Part shown: positions 22,201 to 32,999 of the stretch, piece by piece
Layout: the number at the start of each line of letters is the position of its first letter
Position numbering within the stretch: the first letter of the stretch is position 1
Source: Laccaria trichodermophora
Lineage: Eukaryota; Basidiomycota; Agaricomycetes; Agaricales; Hydnangiaceae
Reading direction: 5' to 3'
Assembly: GCA_018417955.1 (NCBI GenBank)
Contig: JACTVC010000024.1
Coordinates: 62,001-126,000 of the forward strand
Length of the DNA: 64,000 nt
Program-made: the position numbers and the translations under genes
The notes under the pieces: generated by a model
Database searches by the model: none
Told to the model about the DNA's origin: nothing
Seen by the model: the letters and a program-made list of their open reading frames with translations, nothing else

Positions 22201-23883
22201 GTGTACTTTACCCTCCCCCACAGATTCCATCTGGACTCCACATGGAAGGACCTTACCATTCAATTTTGTTGAAAATGCATCTGGACTCCACATGGACTCC
22301 AGATAAATTTGATCACAGTTTCAACATGGACTTTGCCTTGTACAGATTGTAAAAAATTCCAACTTTAGCCACATGTCATGTGACTTAAGCTCACTCAACT
22401 CCATCCTCAAATTGAACAAGGAAAATCAAGTATATTTATTCAATAGAAGTACAGAACTGTATCTCACTACTTTAAATGTTAAAAAGAGGGAGGAAGTGGT
22501 GGAAAGTGATGGAGATGGGAGGAAATAATAGAGAGAGGGAATAGTACAATGATGGAGGGGGAGAGGGAGGGGGAGTGTATAGAGGGGAGAGATAGGGGAG
22601 GGGAGTGATGGAGAGGGTAGAGAGGGGAATGGAGTGATGGAGGTATGAGGTGATGGGGGTGGGAGGGAGCATGGAAGGGAAGACAGTGATGGAGGGGGGA
22701 GGAAGGAGAAGGGAGTGATAGACAATGCTGGGTACTCACCTGTTGTCCTAAAGGATGGTTGTCTTTGTATGCAGGCAGTCCTCTTCATACATGAGCAGTT
22801 GTGGGCACTCGTTTTCATATGTAGACCATGGATCTGGATGTGCATGGATGCATTGTGGTTGTGGGCATTGATGCATTGTGGTTGTGGGTGTGGATACATC
22901 ATGTTGTTGTGTGTGTCATTTGTGGGTATGTACATGGGCGCTTGTCATTCATTGGTGCGTCATCACATACATGGCCACTCTTCGTTGATTGGTGGGAGCG
23001 TTGTGTGCATGGGTGCTCGTCATGCCTGTCATTTGTCTGGGGGTTGTCACTATCCTTGGGTGTTGTCATGTGTGGGTGCTGAGTTAATTTTAGTGGGTGC
23101 TGGGTTGTTTTTAGTGGGCGCTGTGTTGCTTTTTGTGGGCACTGGGTCACAGTTGGGTTGTGGTGCCATGTCCCATGTCCTGTGCTCACCATCAGCAAGA
23201 TCATATGGGAAGGATGTCATGTACTCACATGTAGACAATGATGAACGATGATGACGATGTCATCATCTGTCTGTCATTTGGGTGCCACATCGCTCTCAGC
23301 AATGTGGCACTGGAAACCACCCCCCCCTACTCTATTGTCGTGTTGCAGTGGCCAGCCCTCAGTCCATTGGTGACATGGCACTGCCATGTGGTGGTGGTTG
23401 TGCGCATGGGCAGACCTATGTGGGTAGCAGCCATTGGTGATGGGGTTGTTCTCAGAAGATGGAGGTGGTGAGGAAGAGAGCAAGCATTGCAGCTTGTTGA
23501 CACCAAATTGAGCCTTGGCATTTGCCGATGCTCAAAATCTGGCAATGTCTTCACAGGACAGCAGAGGTCGGTATGTATAGCATCAAATAAAGTGTTATAA
23601 TAAGGCTTCTGTGGTATAGTTGGTAGAGCATATGTATCTGAGTTCAATTTCTGCATGTTGCGCTTTTATTATTATTATATAATGATAACAATGTGAGTCC
23701 ATGTGGAGTCTGTTTGGTTAATTCAGTTGAGGTGGAGTCCACATTGGAGTCCATGTTGTCCACATGGACTCCAGACAGACTCCAGATGGATTCTGGACAA
23801 AAATTTGGCTGGGCCACCACCAATGAAAATTTGTCTAAACTCCAGATGGAGTCCAGGTGGACCTATGGACTCCACCTGGGCTC
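22201..23883. mobile_element. Non-autonomous KDZ-type element (1.68 kb)
   Basis: The left end is GTGTACTTTACCCTCCCCCA, preceded by CACAGAAG (22193-22200); the same octamer lies at 23884-23891, giving a candidate 8-bp target duplication. Order inside: subterminal GGACTCCA words, AT-rich part, GGGAGG purine block (22485-22720), GTGGGTG block, hairpin (near 23290), tRNA-like module, GAGTCCA words. The right end lacks the TGTGGGGGAGTGTAAAG motif and ends at CTGGGCTC, so it was probably trimmed by a small deletion. It encodes no transposase; mobilisation would need a K1-like enzyme. Confidence 0.65.
23604..23665 (+). other. tRNA-like module in the non-autonomous KDZ-type element
   Basis: GGCTTCTGTGGTATAGTTGG, then TAGAGCA (A-box region), and GAGTTCAATTTC about 25 bp later (B-box-like). 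The anticodon arm is too short for a functional tRNA. It lies 218 bp inside the right end and points to it. Confidence 0.5.
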
Positions 23884-23891
23884 CACAGAAG

Positions 23892-24930
23892 GCAGGGCAT
23901 CAAGTTGCCCCCAGGTACAGGTTCCTTTGTTTGATTTCCCAGAAGCAACCTGAGGTTGTCCTGAGATATGCTGAGGTTGTTCTAGGGTGGCCTGAGCATC
24001 CCTAGAGAGCCCTGAAGCAGATGTTATGCTACTTGCTGGGCCTTCAATTTTCCTCACCACACTATATTCAAATATATATAAATAAAAATGAAAGAAAAGA
24101 GTGTATAATATTCCCATTGAGGTGTATAAATGTAGGTTAGATACAATTTAACAAGCATTAATCATGAGTTATGGGTCCAAGCAATGGAAAATATAAAAGT
24201 ATGCAACATAATGAAAGTGAATTAAATTGAGAAGGTAGAAGGTCAGCTTATTTTGGCCTTTTAAATGTCATCCATAAGTGCTTGTGGAAGAATATGATGT
24301 CCATGATATTTTCATGCTGCCCAGGCAGCTTGACTGCCATTTAGCCCCTTTTCGTACATGTAATTGATGTATTCAACAATATTTTGGGTCGGAAACTGCA
24401 AACATCAAATTTCCTCCCATTCTTTCTCTTTATGTCTCAAAAATACTACATTTAGAGTAACTCTTTGGCAAAAAGTGTTTTGGTTGCCAATGGCAAAGAA
24501 TATTGTAAAAAATTACCTTTTCTGGAACAGTCATGCTTGGAATGTGACATTGGAAGCAAGTGGATGTCCTCTACCTACCCTGCTTGGCCCATGTCACCAC
24601 TGGCAACATCCCCCTCAAAGTAGTGGTATATAAACCAACTCTCTGCCCAAGCCATTTGATATCACAGTCCCCATAGCCCTTGATATGGACATGATTGGCT
24701 GCAGAAACACTGTCCACTGGGTACAGATTGCAAATGTTCATTGGAGAAACTGTGAGCACAGTGAACAGGCAAGGGTTGAGGTGTGTGTGTGGCATTGTCT
24801 CACTGAAACTGGGCCTGCCACCCCCTTCATGCCACATGACACAGTCAGCAGAGCCCCCCACCCCTTCAAAGCACCCAAACACAGTCCCATGTCCATACAA
24901 TCTTCACTCTCTCAACAAAAAGTATTGTGA
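23892..24930. other. Spacer without recognised genes
   Basis: CpG-poor DNA between two elements. Short frames near 24.57-24.93 kb look protein-like on both strands but match nothing I know. No terminus, array or RNA was seen. Confidence 0.35.
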
Positions 24931-25260
24931 CTTAGCAGGTGTACTTTACACTCCCCCACATAGTCCAGATGGACTCCAGATGGACTCCAGGTGGGTATCT
25001 GGACTCTGGATGGACTCCGGCTGTGTGATCCTGAAATACATATACGTAGCTGGAGTCCATCCGGAGTCTGCATAGACTCTGTCTGGACTCCACCTAGACT
25101 CTGTCTGGACTCCACCTGACTTGGGATGGACTACACTCATTTTTGACTGTCTTAAGGGATTTAATGTTTGAGTGCAGTTTCAAAAAAAAAACATTGACTC
25201 CAATACTATATAATACATCCAATACTATGTAATACATCCAATACTACATAGTACATCACT

Positions 25261-27619
25261 TTAGCCATCATCTTCCACATCCCAATGTCTCTCTATAATA
25301 GTTTCTTCACTGTCATCATCCTCATCATCATTAATTTGAATGATTTGGTGAGGCTCTTTCTGCTGTCCTTGCTTTTGAATAACATGCTGAGTGTGATAGA
25401 AAAGCATGGTATGCAAAAACCAATCAAAATTTCCAGTTTTCATTCGTTTGAGAATGGACTCAAATCCTCCAAGCCAAGAATTCAATTGTTCACATGCCTA
25501 AAATTGAGTCAGTCAAATCAAATTAAAATTAATAGAAATACATAATGCATACCTGTGTATTAAATGCCCGTTGAAGATATGGTCGACCATTCTTATCATG
25601 AGCAACTTTGACAAGATTTGGAGCAGAACCATTCAATGGACCAGGGTTACACCATTTGCGGCACAAATAATCCAATGTGCGATGATTGATATAATGATAA
25701 GAGTCAACAATGAAACGTGTGGTTTTCTTCCATCTATCCCAGCTTCCATTTGCAATAGCTGTTCTAAGTACTCGACAAGCTTTATCGATGCAAATGTAGT
25801 GTGGTCGAGACTCCTCAGTAGGATATATTTTCTCTAACCAGTTAAGAATGTTGGTTGGAGACTCAGCTCTGTCAAATTTAACCCATGCAATTACAACACC
25901 ACATGGTGCTGTAATGGTTTCAACACAATAAAATCTGGCTGCTCCAAAATAATTGTGTCGTGGAATTATAACATCATCATCAGCATCATGGGGCTGAACA
26001 GTTCAGCGAAGACCAGGCTCCCAAGCATTTCTTTCTTCTGGCCTTTGTAACATCCTTTTTACTCCAAGCAAGCTTGAACGACTGTGGTCAAGTTTGTATT
26101 TCTTCCATTCTGCTTGGTGAGAGCGGCATGCCAGTGTATTTTCAACTCTATCTCGAGCACAGTCACAGATACAGCATCTATTCCCATATTCTCTTTCATG
26201 TTCCTCACAAAATGCCCCCCCTCTTGTATTTTGTAAGTCTTTAATACATCCTTCTGCTGCACAGTGCTAAAAAGAAGTCAGCATCCAGTTTCTAGAAGGC
26301 CAAGTAAGTTTAATTACCTGAGGGCCCATCACAACACCATCCAAAATGATCATTGAACAATCAGCATCATCATCACTGACATCCATAGCGTTGGGATCAG
26401 TATTATTGAGATTGTTTGCTCTCAATTGGGCTGCTTGTCTCTCTCTTGTAGTATCTTGTGCAGATAAATTTGCATATTCTCCTGTTAAAACAGGTACAGT
26501 AGAATTTTCATCTGCTCCTATCACTGCTGCAGGATCTTCATTGGCCATAAAATCTGCAGTCTCTTTATATGGTTGACAGCACTTAGAACATGAATGCCCT
26601 TTTCCTGGCTCTATTACCCCCCCATTTCCTAATTTCTCAAATGCCTGCTGGGTAACTTCTTCAATGTTCAAGCTGTCAGGCAACTCCAAATTGTTGCTAT
26701 TCACACTTGCAATTGTTCTGATTGATTCCTGAACAAAAGCCTGCCAAATATGACGCCGGGTAACTTGGACCTTGGAGTCAGTAACTGAAGCACAATCATT
26801 CCAATGCTGTGTATACGCAGAGGCTGATGCATGGAAATTATACATTCCACTGAGAACAGAGTGTGTAAAATTTCTGTCAACCCAAGTAGACTGTCCTATC
26901 TTTAGAAATCGTGCAGAATTTAGATAGCACTTGGTCCAAGAACCATAGTTATCTTTAAAGCGCTCATGATCTGCATAATAGATAGCACCACATTGCATGC
27001 ATTTGCCTGTCAGAACAGGAACATCCTCATAAGGAATATTGTCTTTGATTAAGGTAACCAATGGGACATCTCTTGGTCTGGTTATTTGCAAAAGAGCTCT
27101 AGAAGCACACTGTTGATCAACACAAGTAATGCTATCAGGACAAATAGCATGAACAGCTTGAATTGCAATATAGGAAACTGGCTGCAGTCTCTCTTTGAAC
27201 TTTCCCCAATGGTCATATGGGGTAAGATTCAATAAGTTTGCAAATGCATCAAGTTTGGTAGACAATTTTGTGACTTGGTGATTTTGCTTTGGCCAATATT
27301 CTCCAGGACGAAGTACTGTTTTAATATCATCCTTCAATCGGTGCATTATAGCACGTGACAAAGAACGAATCCATCCAGAAGCTACAGTTTTATTTTCACC
27401 CTCAGCTGGATGCTGTTGGCGGGCATGTAGACTGAGCAATTCAGGATTTTCAGTCATTGTAAATAAGAGAAGAAGCACTGTAGCCAATGATATATTTGGA
27501 CCAAATGTTTGTTCTACAAATCCACTGAAAACTTTGAATGGCAGATTGGGAAATGGCTGTGTTTTTGGAGCTGCAGAGACCAAAGGCACAAAGGCAAGAA
27601 TAATGCATAGCCTTGTCAT
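25261..27619 (-). CDS. CxC5-CxC6 KDZ-type transposase candidate of K1
   Basis: Three exons: 26318-27619, 25553-26266 and 25261-25497, with introns of 51 and 55 nt. Order: signal-peptide-like leader (MTRLCIILAFVPLVSA), an ISLATVLLLLFTMTENPELL segment, the CxC5 cluster (ICPDSITCVDQQC..GKCMQCGAIYYADH), a long middle, the CxC6 cluster (HCAAEGC..RGGAFCEEH..CCICDC), then an RNase-H-like part with YICIDKAC, FIVDSYHYINH, LCRKWCNP and ACEQLNSWLGGFE. I take the Asp, Asp and Glu in these as the catalytic set; this is inference. An acidic tail closes the protein. One in-frame TGA (26003-26005) in place of CGA would truncate it before the catalytic part. The start at 27619 is chosen for its leader; an upstream ATG at 27898 would include a tandem duplication. 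Confidence 0.75.
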
Positions 27620-27820
27620 AAACGAGAAAGCAGTTACAGTGGAAGTAAAGCCTTTCAAAAGAGATAATGAAGTGCATATGATGGTGAAACCAAGAGAGCC
27701 AAGAGACACTACAATTGTCATAAACGAGAAAGCAGTTATAGTGGAAGTAAAGGCTTTCAAAAGAGAGAGTAAAGTGCATATGATGGTGAAACCAAGAGAG
27801 CCAAGAGACACTACAAATCT
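27613..27820. repeat. ~104 bp tandem duplication at the 5' end of the K1 transposase gene
   Basis: Two adjacent near-identical copies run from CATAAACGAGAAAGCAGTTA to AGCCAAGAGACACTACAA. If translated they add a repeated hydrophobic segment upstream of the leader. They more likely lie in the 5' untranslated region or an intron. Confidence 0.75.
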
Positions 27821-27912
27821 GTAAAAAAATGGAATACTGTTCAAAACTGAGCTACAAGTACAAAGAAAAAACATTAGTGACTTTGAACTGAAAATCAAGA
27901 AGAAAAAATCTA

Positions 27913-30750
27913 CTACTTCAATTTCTTGTGAGACTTTGACTGAGCCTTAACCTTTCCCTTGCCCTTTCCTTTTGAGGAACCATCTGGTTCTGGACTAGGA
28001 GTTGGACTATAATTTTTGTCCAAAGTTCCACCATTGTCCTGCCACTTCTTTATTTCCTCCATAGTAAAAGCCAGCTGATCCCGAATACCCCAAAGACACT
28101 CAGTATCAGATCGATGGACTTGATCTGGTGGACTATCCAACCAGTCCCTCATTTCAGGAAAGGCTGTTTCTTCGTCTGCAATTGCTCCAAAGGCTGGAAC
28201 ATAGTTGGCATACCATGTTGACCTCCCAATGAAGACTTCAATTACCATCCATTCCGTAAAAGCAGGAATGTCAGATGGCCAACTTCCAGCTGCTACCAAT
28301 TCTTTGGCCCGTGCAAGAGCTGCAGTACATTCTAAATATCGTCCCCAGGCAAAGCGCAGGCCTGTAGCTGAACGATTTGTATAATTAGCATTGAGATTAA
28401 GCTCTTCAACAAGACGGCTTCTCAATGCTGGAGACAGTTTGTCTTTTCCAATAAACCAGTGACCTTGAGATGAACCTTGTTCGACAGCAGATGAAGAATG
28501 ACCAGCAGATGTGATACGAGAGCCTGCACGAGAGCCAGAGTGTGCAGATACAGAACGAGACCCAATGCTAGAACCAAGACGGCCTGTAAATCCAGGCAAA
28601 GTTACTGAGAGACTAGGATCAAATGTAGTCTAGAAACCAGACATTTTATTAAAATAATTCAAAAAGAGTCTAATAAATGACTTACACCCAAAATACGAAT
28701 AATCTTTCTGTTCTGCTCATCATCCAACCACTCTACATAGTCCTCATCCATTGGTTTGCGCTTCATGATTGATTCATAGTGTCCTTGGACACTCCAGCCC
28801 TCTTCTTCATATTTGAAGAGGCGATAGGCAGGTTCTATGTAGAGTGATTAATATATATTCACCAGAAATTTTATCAAACTCACGTCGAATAGGTGAATAG
28901 TCTCGGGATCCACGACCAATAACATCTTGAATGGTTTCACACTTTCTGATATCAGAGACATTGGCGATAAAAGAGGACTTGGTGATGTCAATATCGGGTG
29001 GATTGAGGTTTGAGATGTAGAAGTGAATCTTTCCCTTGACTGGTTTCTGAGCTAGACCCTCTCTAAAAACATCCATCTCCTCCCAGACTTCAACAGCATC
29101 ACCAATGTTAATGGAATTGCCCAGAGCTTTTCCCCGGAAGACTCCACCAGTCGAACATGATGAGCCGTATGCAGGAATTGTCCCTTTTGGTGGACTAGCC
29201 ATAACTGTATCTGTATTTGAGAAAGTTTAATACAATAGAATAAAACACAGATAGGTAAAGGGTACCTTCATGCTGTGTAGATGCTGCTTGACTTGGATTG
29301 CCATCATGCTGTGTAGATGCTGCTTGACTTGGATTGCCATCATGCTTGAGCTGCCGCCCACGAAAATGTTCTAAACAGTTTACTTAGCACCAAGTCATCA
29401 TAATATTACAAGATATATAAATAAAAATAAAAACATCTTCACCCAGATGGATGAAGGACGGACACAAGTCCCTGACATCTCAACTATCAGGATGGGTGGT
29501 GGGTTACCTACCATCCCAATGTCGAGATGAGTTTTCACAGTCAGGATAGTGAACCACTTATCCTGACTGTGATAAGACATGGTAGCATTAATGTACCTGT
29601 GTTGTTGTTATCTGCATTACGTTGGCTATCTACGTTAGCGTTGGGCTTCCCCATGACTGTGCGTGTGGTGGGCACGGCATGCCGACGTGTGGCTGCATTG
29701 GTGCTGGTGTTGACGTTGGCAGGCGTGACACGCTGGCGTGGGGTCATGTTGATTGTGTTGGCGTGCGCATCGCGCTGATGTGTGGCGGTGTTGGTACTGG
29801 CGTTGGTGGGCGTGGCTTTCTGATGTGTGGCGGCGGCGTTGGTGCTGGGGGTGTTGGTGCTGACGTGGGCACGCTTGGTGTGTGGACGGGTGGTGCTCCC
29901 GGTGTTGATGTGCTGCTCGTCGTGCTGTTCGTCGTGCTGTTCGTCGTGCCGTTCATCATGCTGGTTGTTGTTGTTGTTGTTGTGCTGGTTGTTGTTGTTG
30001 TTGTTGTGCTGGTTGTTGTTGTTGTTGTGCTGGTTGTTGTCATCGTCGTCATGCTGGGTGTCTTCGGGTTGTTGGTCTTTGTTCGGTTCTTCATCTTCGT
30101 TGGGTCCATTCACGTCATCGCTGTTTGTATCTTGGAGGGGGTGGTTATCGTCGTTGGTTTCATTGGGGCCACCACGTGGTTTGGCAGCCTGGCGGCGTTG
30201 GGTAGCGGAAGCGGGCATGGGCTGAGCAGGGGTCGAGTCGTCGGCTGGTGTGGGTTGTTGTCCAGAGGTGGGATCGACGTGGGGGTGCGACACTGATGCC
30301 GCTGGCGGACAACACGCGCTCGGCACTAGAATAGAAATAAAAAATAAAAAAAGGACAAGGGGAGGGGATACGTACGGCGTTTGCTTTGACCTGGGCGGCG
30401 ATGCGAGCACCGCATCTTCTCGATTGCGGTCCTGGGCAGTTTTCCTGTAGAAAACGTTAGTTGCGAGGAATTGGGGAAAGGATCGCACCCGATTGATGGC
30501 AATCGTCATCGACGATTGCCATCGATTACGGGCATACGCACCTTTGGGCAGGTGCCTTTGCCCGCCCTCGCTTTCCCCCCTTTCCTGCCCTTCCTTTGGT
30601 CTCCGTGGCCTGCTCCTCGTCGGCCCACTGGTCAGAATCTTCTTGCTTGTCGTTGTTCTGGCCGCGTCGGCTGCGTTTGACTGGCTGCTCGTCAGCGTTT
30701 GACGCTTGACGCTTCCTCAACTTCGCTGGCGTAGTCTTTTTTTTCGCCAT
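27913..30750 (-). CDS. LWG-type KDZ-locus protein of K1
   Basis: A multi-exon gene starting at MAKKKTTPAKLRKRQ (30748-30750), with a basic, probably nuclear N-terminus. Later exons: about 30356-30436; a low-complexity Asn/His/Asp and Thr region (29541-30320); 29266-29370, with the 12-residue unit HDGNPSQAASTQ repeated in tandem; 28885-29210 (GGVFRGKALGNSI); 28686-28834 (FKYEEEGWSVQGHY); and 27913 to about 28632, with FIGRSTWYANY, MRDWLDS and TECLWG. It ends in a Lys/Ser tail. Introns at 28835-28883 and 29211-29265 are clear; the frame through the 30.3 kb junction is not settled. The family is conserved at KX and in the 18.25 kb fragment. Function unknown; element-linked DNA binding would be a guess. 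Confidence 0.6.
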
Positions 30751-30939
30751 ATGTGCGTGGTGGTGGGTGGAAACGAGGTGCGATCGTTGGGTGTGTCAAA
30801 CGAGGTTGGATGTGGAGGGAAGGTGGTGGTGGGAAGACGAAAGACGACGACGTGGCAACAAAGCCAACGTGTTTGGCCAGCTTTCGGAACGTGCTGGGAG
30901 CGAGGGTATATGATGTGTAAAAATTATGCAGATAATAAA

Positions 30940-31014
30940 GCCTTCGTGGTGTAGTGGTTTATTGCGGCGGTAAAAGCTGCCCAAGTGATCGAGTGTTCAA
31001 TTCCTGGTCATTGC
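30940..31014 (+). other. tRNA-like module near the right end of K1
   Basis: GCCTTCGTGGTGTAGTGGTT begins a D-arm/A-box-like segment; GTGTTCAATTCCTGG 55 bp later resembles a B box. The total of 75 bp is tRNA-sized, but the acceptor stem halves do not pair, so this is a tRNA fossil or pol III promoter module rather than a tRNA gene. It points toward the right terminus 284 bp away. Confidence 0.5.
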
Positions 31015-31306
31015 ATTCTTTTTTCTTTGTCTAATAAAAACAATAATAAATAAACAGAAATTGTAAACTCCTGCTGGACTCCATCTGGAGTCTGGCTGGT
31101 TGACTGTGTTATGAGGTGGAGTCCATGCAGTCCAGATGGTGGACCTGGAGTCCAGGTGGATTCTAGACTAACATTTGGCTGGGTTGCCACCAAAGAAAAA
31201 ATTAGAAAAAATACTGGATGAACAGCAGTAATCCATCTGGAGTCCGCCGGAGTCCATCTGGAGTCCAACCGGAATATGTGGGGGAGTGTAAAGTCCTCCT
31301 TAGCAG

Positions 31307-32120
31307 CTAAAGAGAACATGTGCCTGGTACCAGATCTGTCATTTGACAGCAACATCATCACATTTGATAATGACCACAATGAAAAAGCTATCAGCTGGCT
31401 GTGAGTGCCAGTGCAAATCCTTGTGAGTAAGAAACTCACACTCCAATCCTACCTCCCAGGCTCCAGCAAGTCCAGGTCATACTGGAGCCCAATGCAAGTG
31501 GTTCAAAGTGTAATGCAGACATTGCTCAATCAAAACCTCCAGAAAACTGGTCTAACTGTTTTAAACAGCTCATATTCAATAGTTGAAGATGGATCTGCTC
31601 TTTCAATGGGATGGCAGGGTGCCACACCCACACTAAGTGACTGAAAATTTGAAGCAGCCTACTCTAGCAGTGCAATCAATTTACCCTGCCCACTATGAGG
31701 AGTACATCTTTTGCAGAAAAATCCTTTGACTTTGATTTAATCCAATAAGGGCTGAAGATCTCTTCAAAATCTCTTCAAAAGCCAACCTTCCTTGCAAACT
31801 GTGAGGGCTGGATATTCACATGCCACTCCTCAGCACTGCCCTGGCTAAGGGACTCTTGCAATGAACTCAGCACAACAATGGCAGACTTGCTGCATCCATT
31901 GGCATCAAATGAATCTGTTCACCAAAAGCAGACAATGTTAGAGGCCCACACATCACCTGCATCATAGGCTACTATTGGCAGTATTCTAAGGTGCCAGTGT
32001 AGCAAATCTGCTGTTTCTGATGTATCTAAACTATGCCCCCACTAGGACTCCAATCTCATAGGCTTCCACAAGCAGAATATGGACTGTGTAAACAGATTTA
32101 TTTTACAGCCTATTGTCCAG
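31307..32120. other. Spacer with weak coding traces
   Basis: CpG-poor. A plus-strand frame at 31405-31644 looks protein-like (PGSSKSRSYWSPMQVVQSVM) and may be the upstream part of the dioxygenase-like remnant that follows, but I cannot show this. Confidence 0.3.
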
Positions 32121-32124
32121 AGAA

Positions 32125-32640
32125 TAATGTAAGGAAATTTTTGCTTTTCCAAGGGCTGAACTGACTCTGCATGAACGATTTTTGAAGCAGTTTGTGACAC
32201 CATTCTTCCCTGGCATTGCAGAAAAATTCTACTTGTGTGCTGAGTGGCATGAGCAGAGATACCCAAATGCCAAGCCCCTGTTTGGGTGCTTTTGGAACCT
32301 CTGCGTGAATGGTATGTTTCCTGGTCAGGACAGAGTACATTGGCACCCTTATGCAGATAGCAAAAATATTGTTGGTGTCTGCCTTCTCATGGTGTATGTT
32401 CTCCCTGGTCTGTTTTCCATCTCTTTCTCCTTTTCCTATCACTCCTGCACCCCACTGCAGGAAGTGGCTTTGACCACACTCAAAAACCTGACTGGTTCTC
32501 TAGGAGGCTGGAGCTGTTATTGAGCTTCTTTTATGGGTCTTTTTGGCATACCCTTCTGTACCACTTCAATATTTGCATCTGGAAGGGCTTCCTCCTTGTC
32601 CAAGATAGCTTTTGCTGAGTGATAGTCCAGTACACCTTTG
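32125..32640 (+). pseudogene. TET/JBP-like (2OG-Fe(II)) dioxygenase remnant
   Basis: The plus-strand frame reads PLFGCFWNLCVNGMFPGQD, then HWHPYADSKNIVGVCLLMVY. After an intron-sized gap it resumes in another frame with EAGAVIEL and VFLAYPS. From memory this order resembles the double-stranded beta-helix of basidiomycete TET/JBP-family proteins, where PHAD would supply the iron-binding H-x-D; here that His is Tyr. A TAG stands just before EAGAVIEL where Trp is expected. Such genes are known to travel with KDZ transposons in these fungi. Assignment rests on motif resemblance only. It is clearly inactive. Confidence 0.45.
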
Positions 32641-32999
32641 GACCATTTGAAGGCTGTCTCATAGTGGTTAAATTTCAGATAAGGTGATGCCTCCATCACC
32701 ACCTATTTGGCCTCTTGTATGACATCCTCCTTTACATCCTCCTTTTCAACCTGTCAGAACATGTAATTATAAGAAGAGAAAGAGTAAACTCCACCTTCAT
32801 GGTGTTTCCACAGCAGCCTTGGCATCCCCATACTGGTCTGCATCACCAGGGTTATAATAATCATCATTGTCACCATCACCATCACTCAGCACACCATCAG
32901 GCTCATCAGATACCATGACCCATGTCCTGATCTGAGCCACAGAGTTCTTTACACATTATAGGTACATTTTGAATTCCTAGGCCTCCCAGGTCCATCTCA

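Larger units (their letters stand above)
24939..31298. mobile_element. K1: KDZ-type DNA transposon, near complete
   Basis: A 6360 bp element flanked by perfect 8-bp duplications CTTAGCAG (24931-24938 and 31299-31306). The 8-bp size agrees with Zisupton/KDZ-type elements. The left end GTGTACTTTACACTCCCCCA and right end (inverted) GAGGACTTTACACTCCCCCA share about 20 bp. Each end carries 150-210 bp of direct and inverted GGACTCCA words around a TTGGCTG core on the right. Genes on the minus strand: LWG protein (27913-30750) and CxC5-CxC6 transposase-like protein (25261-27619), which ends about 320 bp from the left terminus. A tRNA-like module lies 284 bp inside the right end. Confidence 0.85.
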
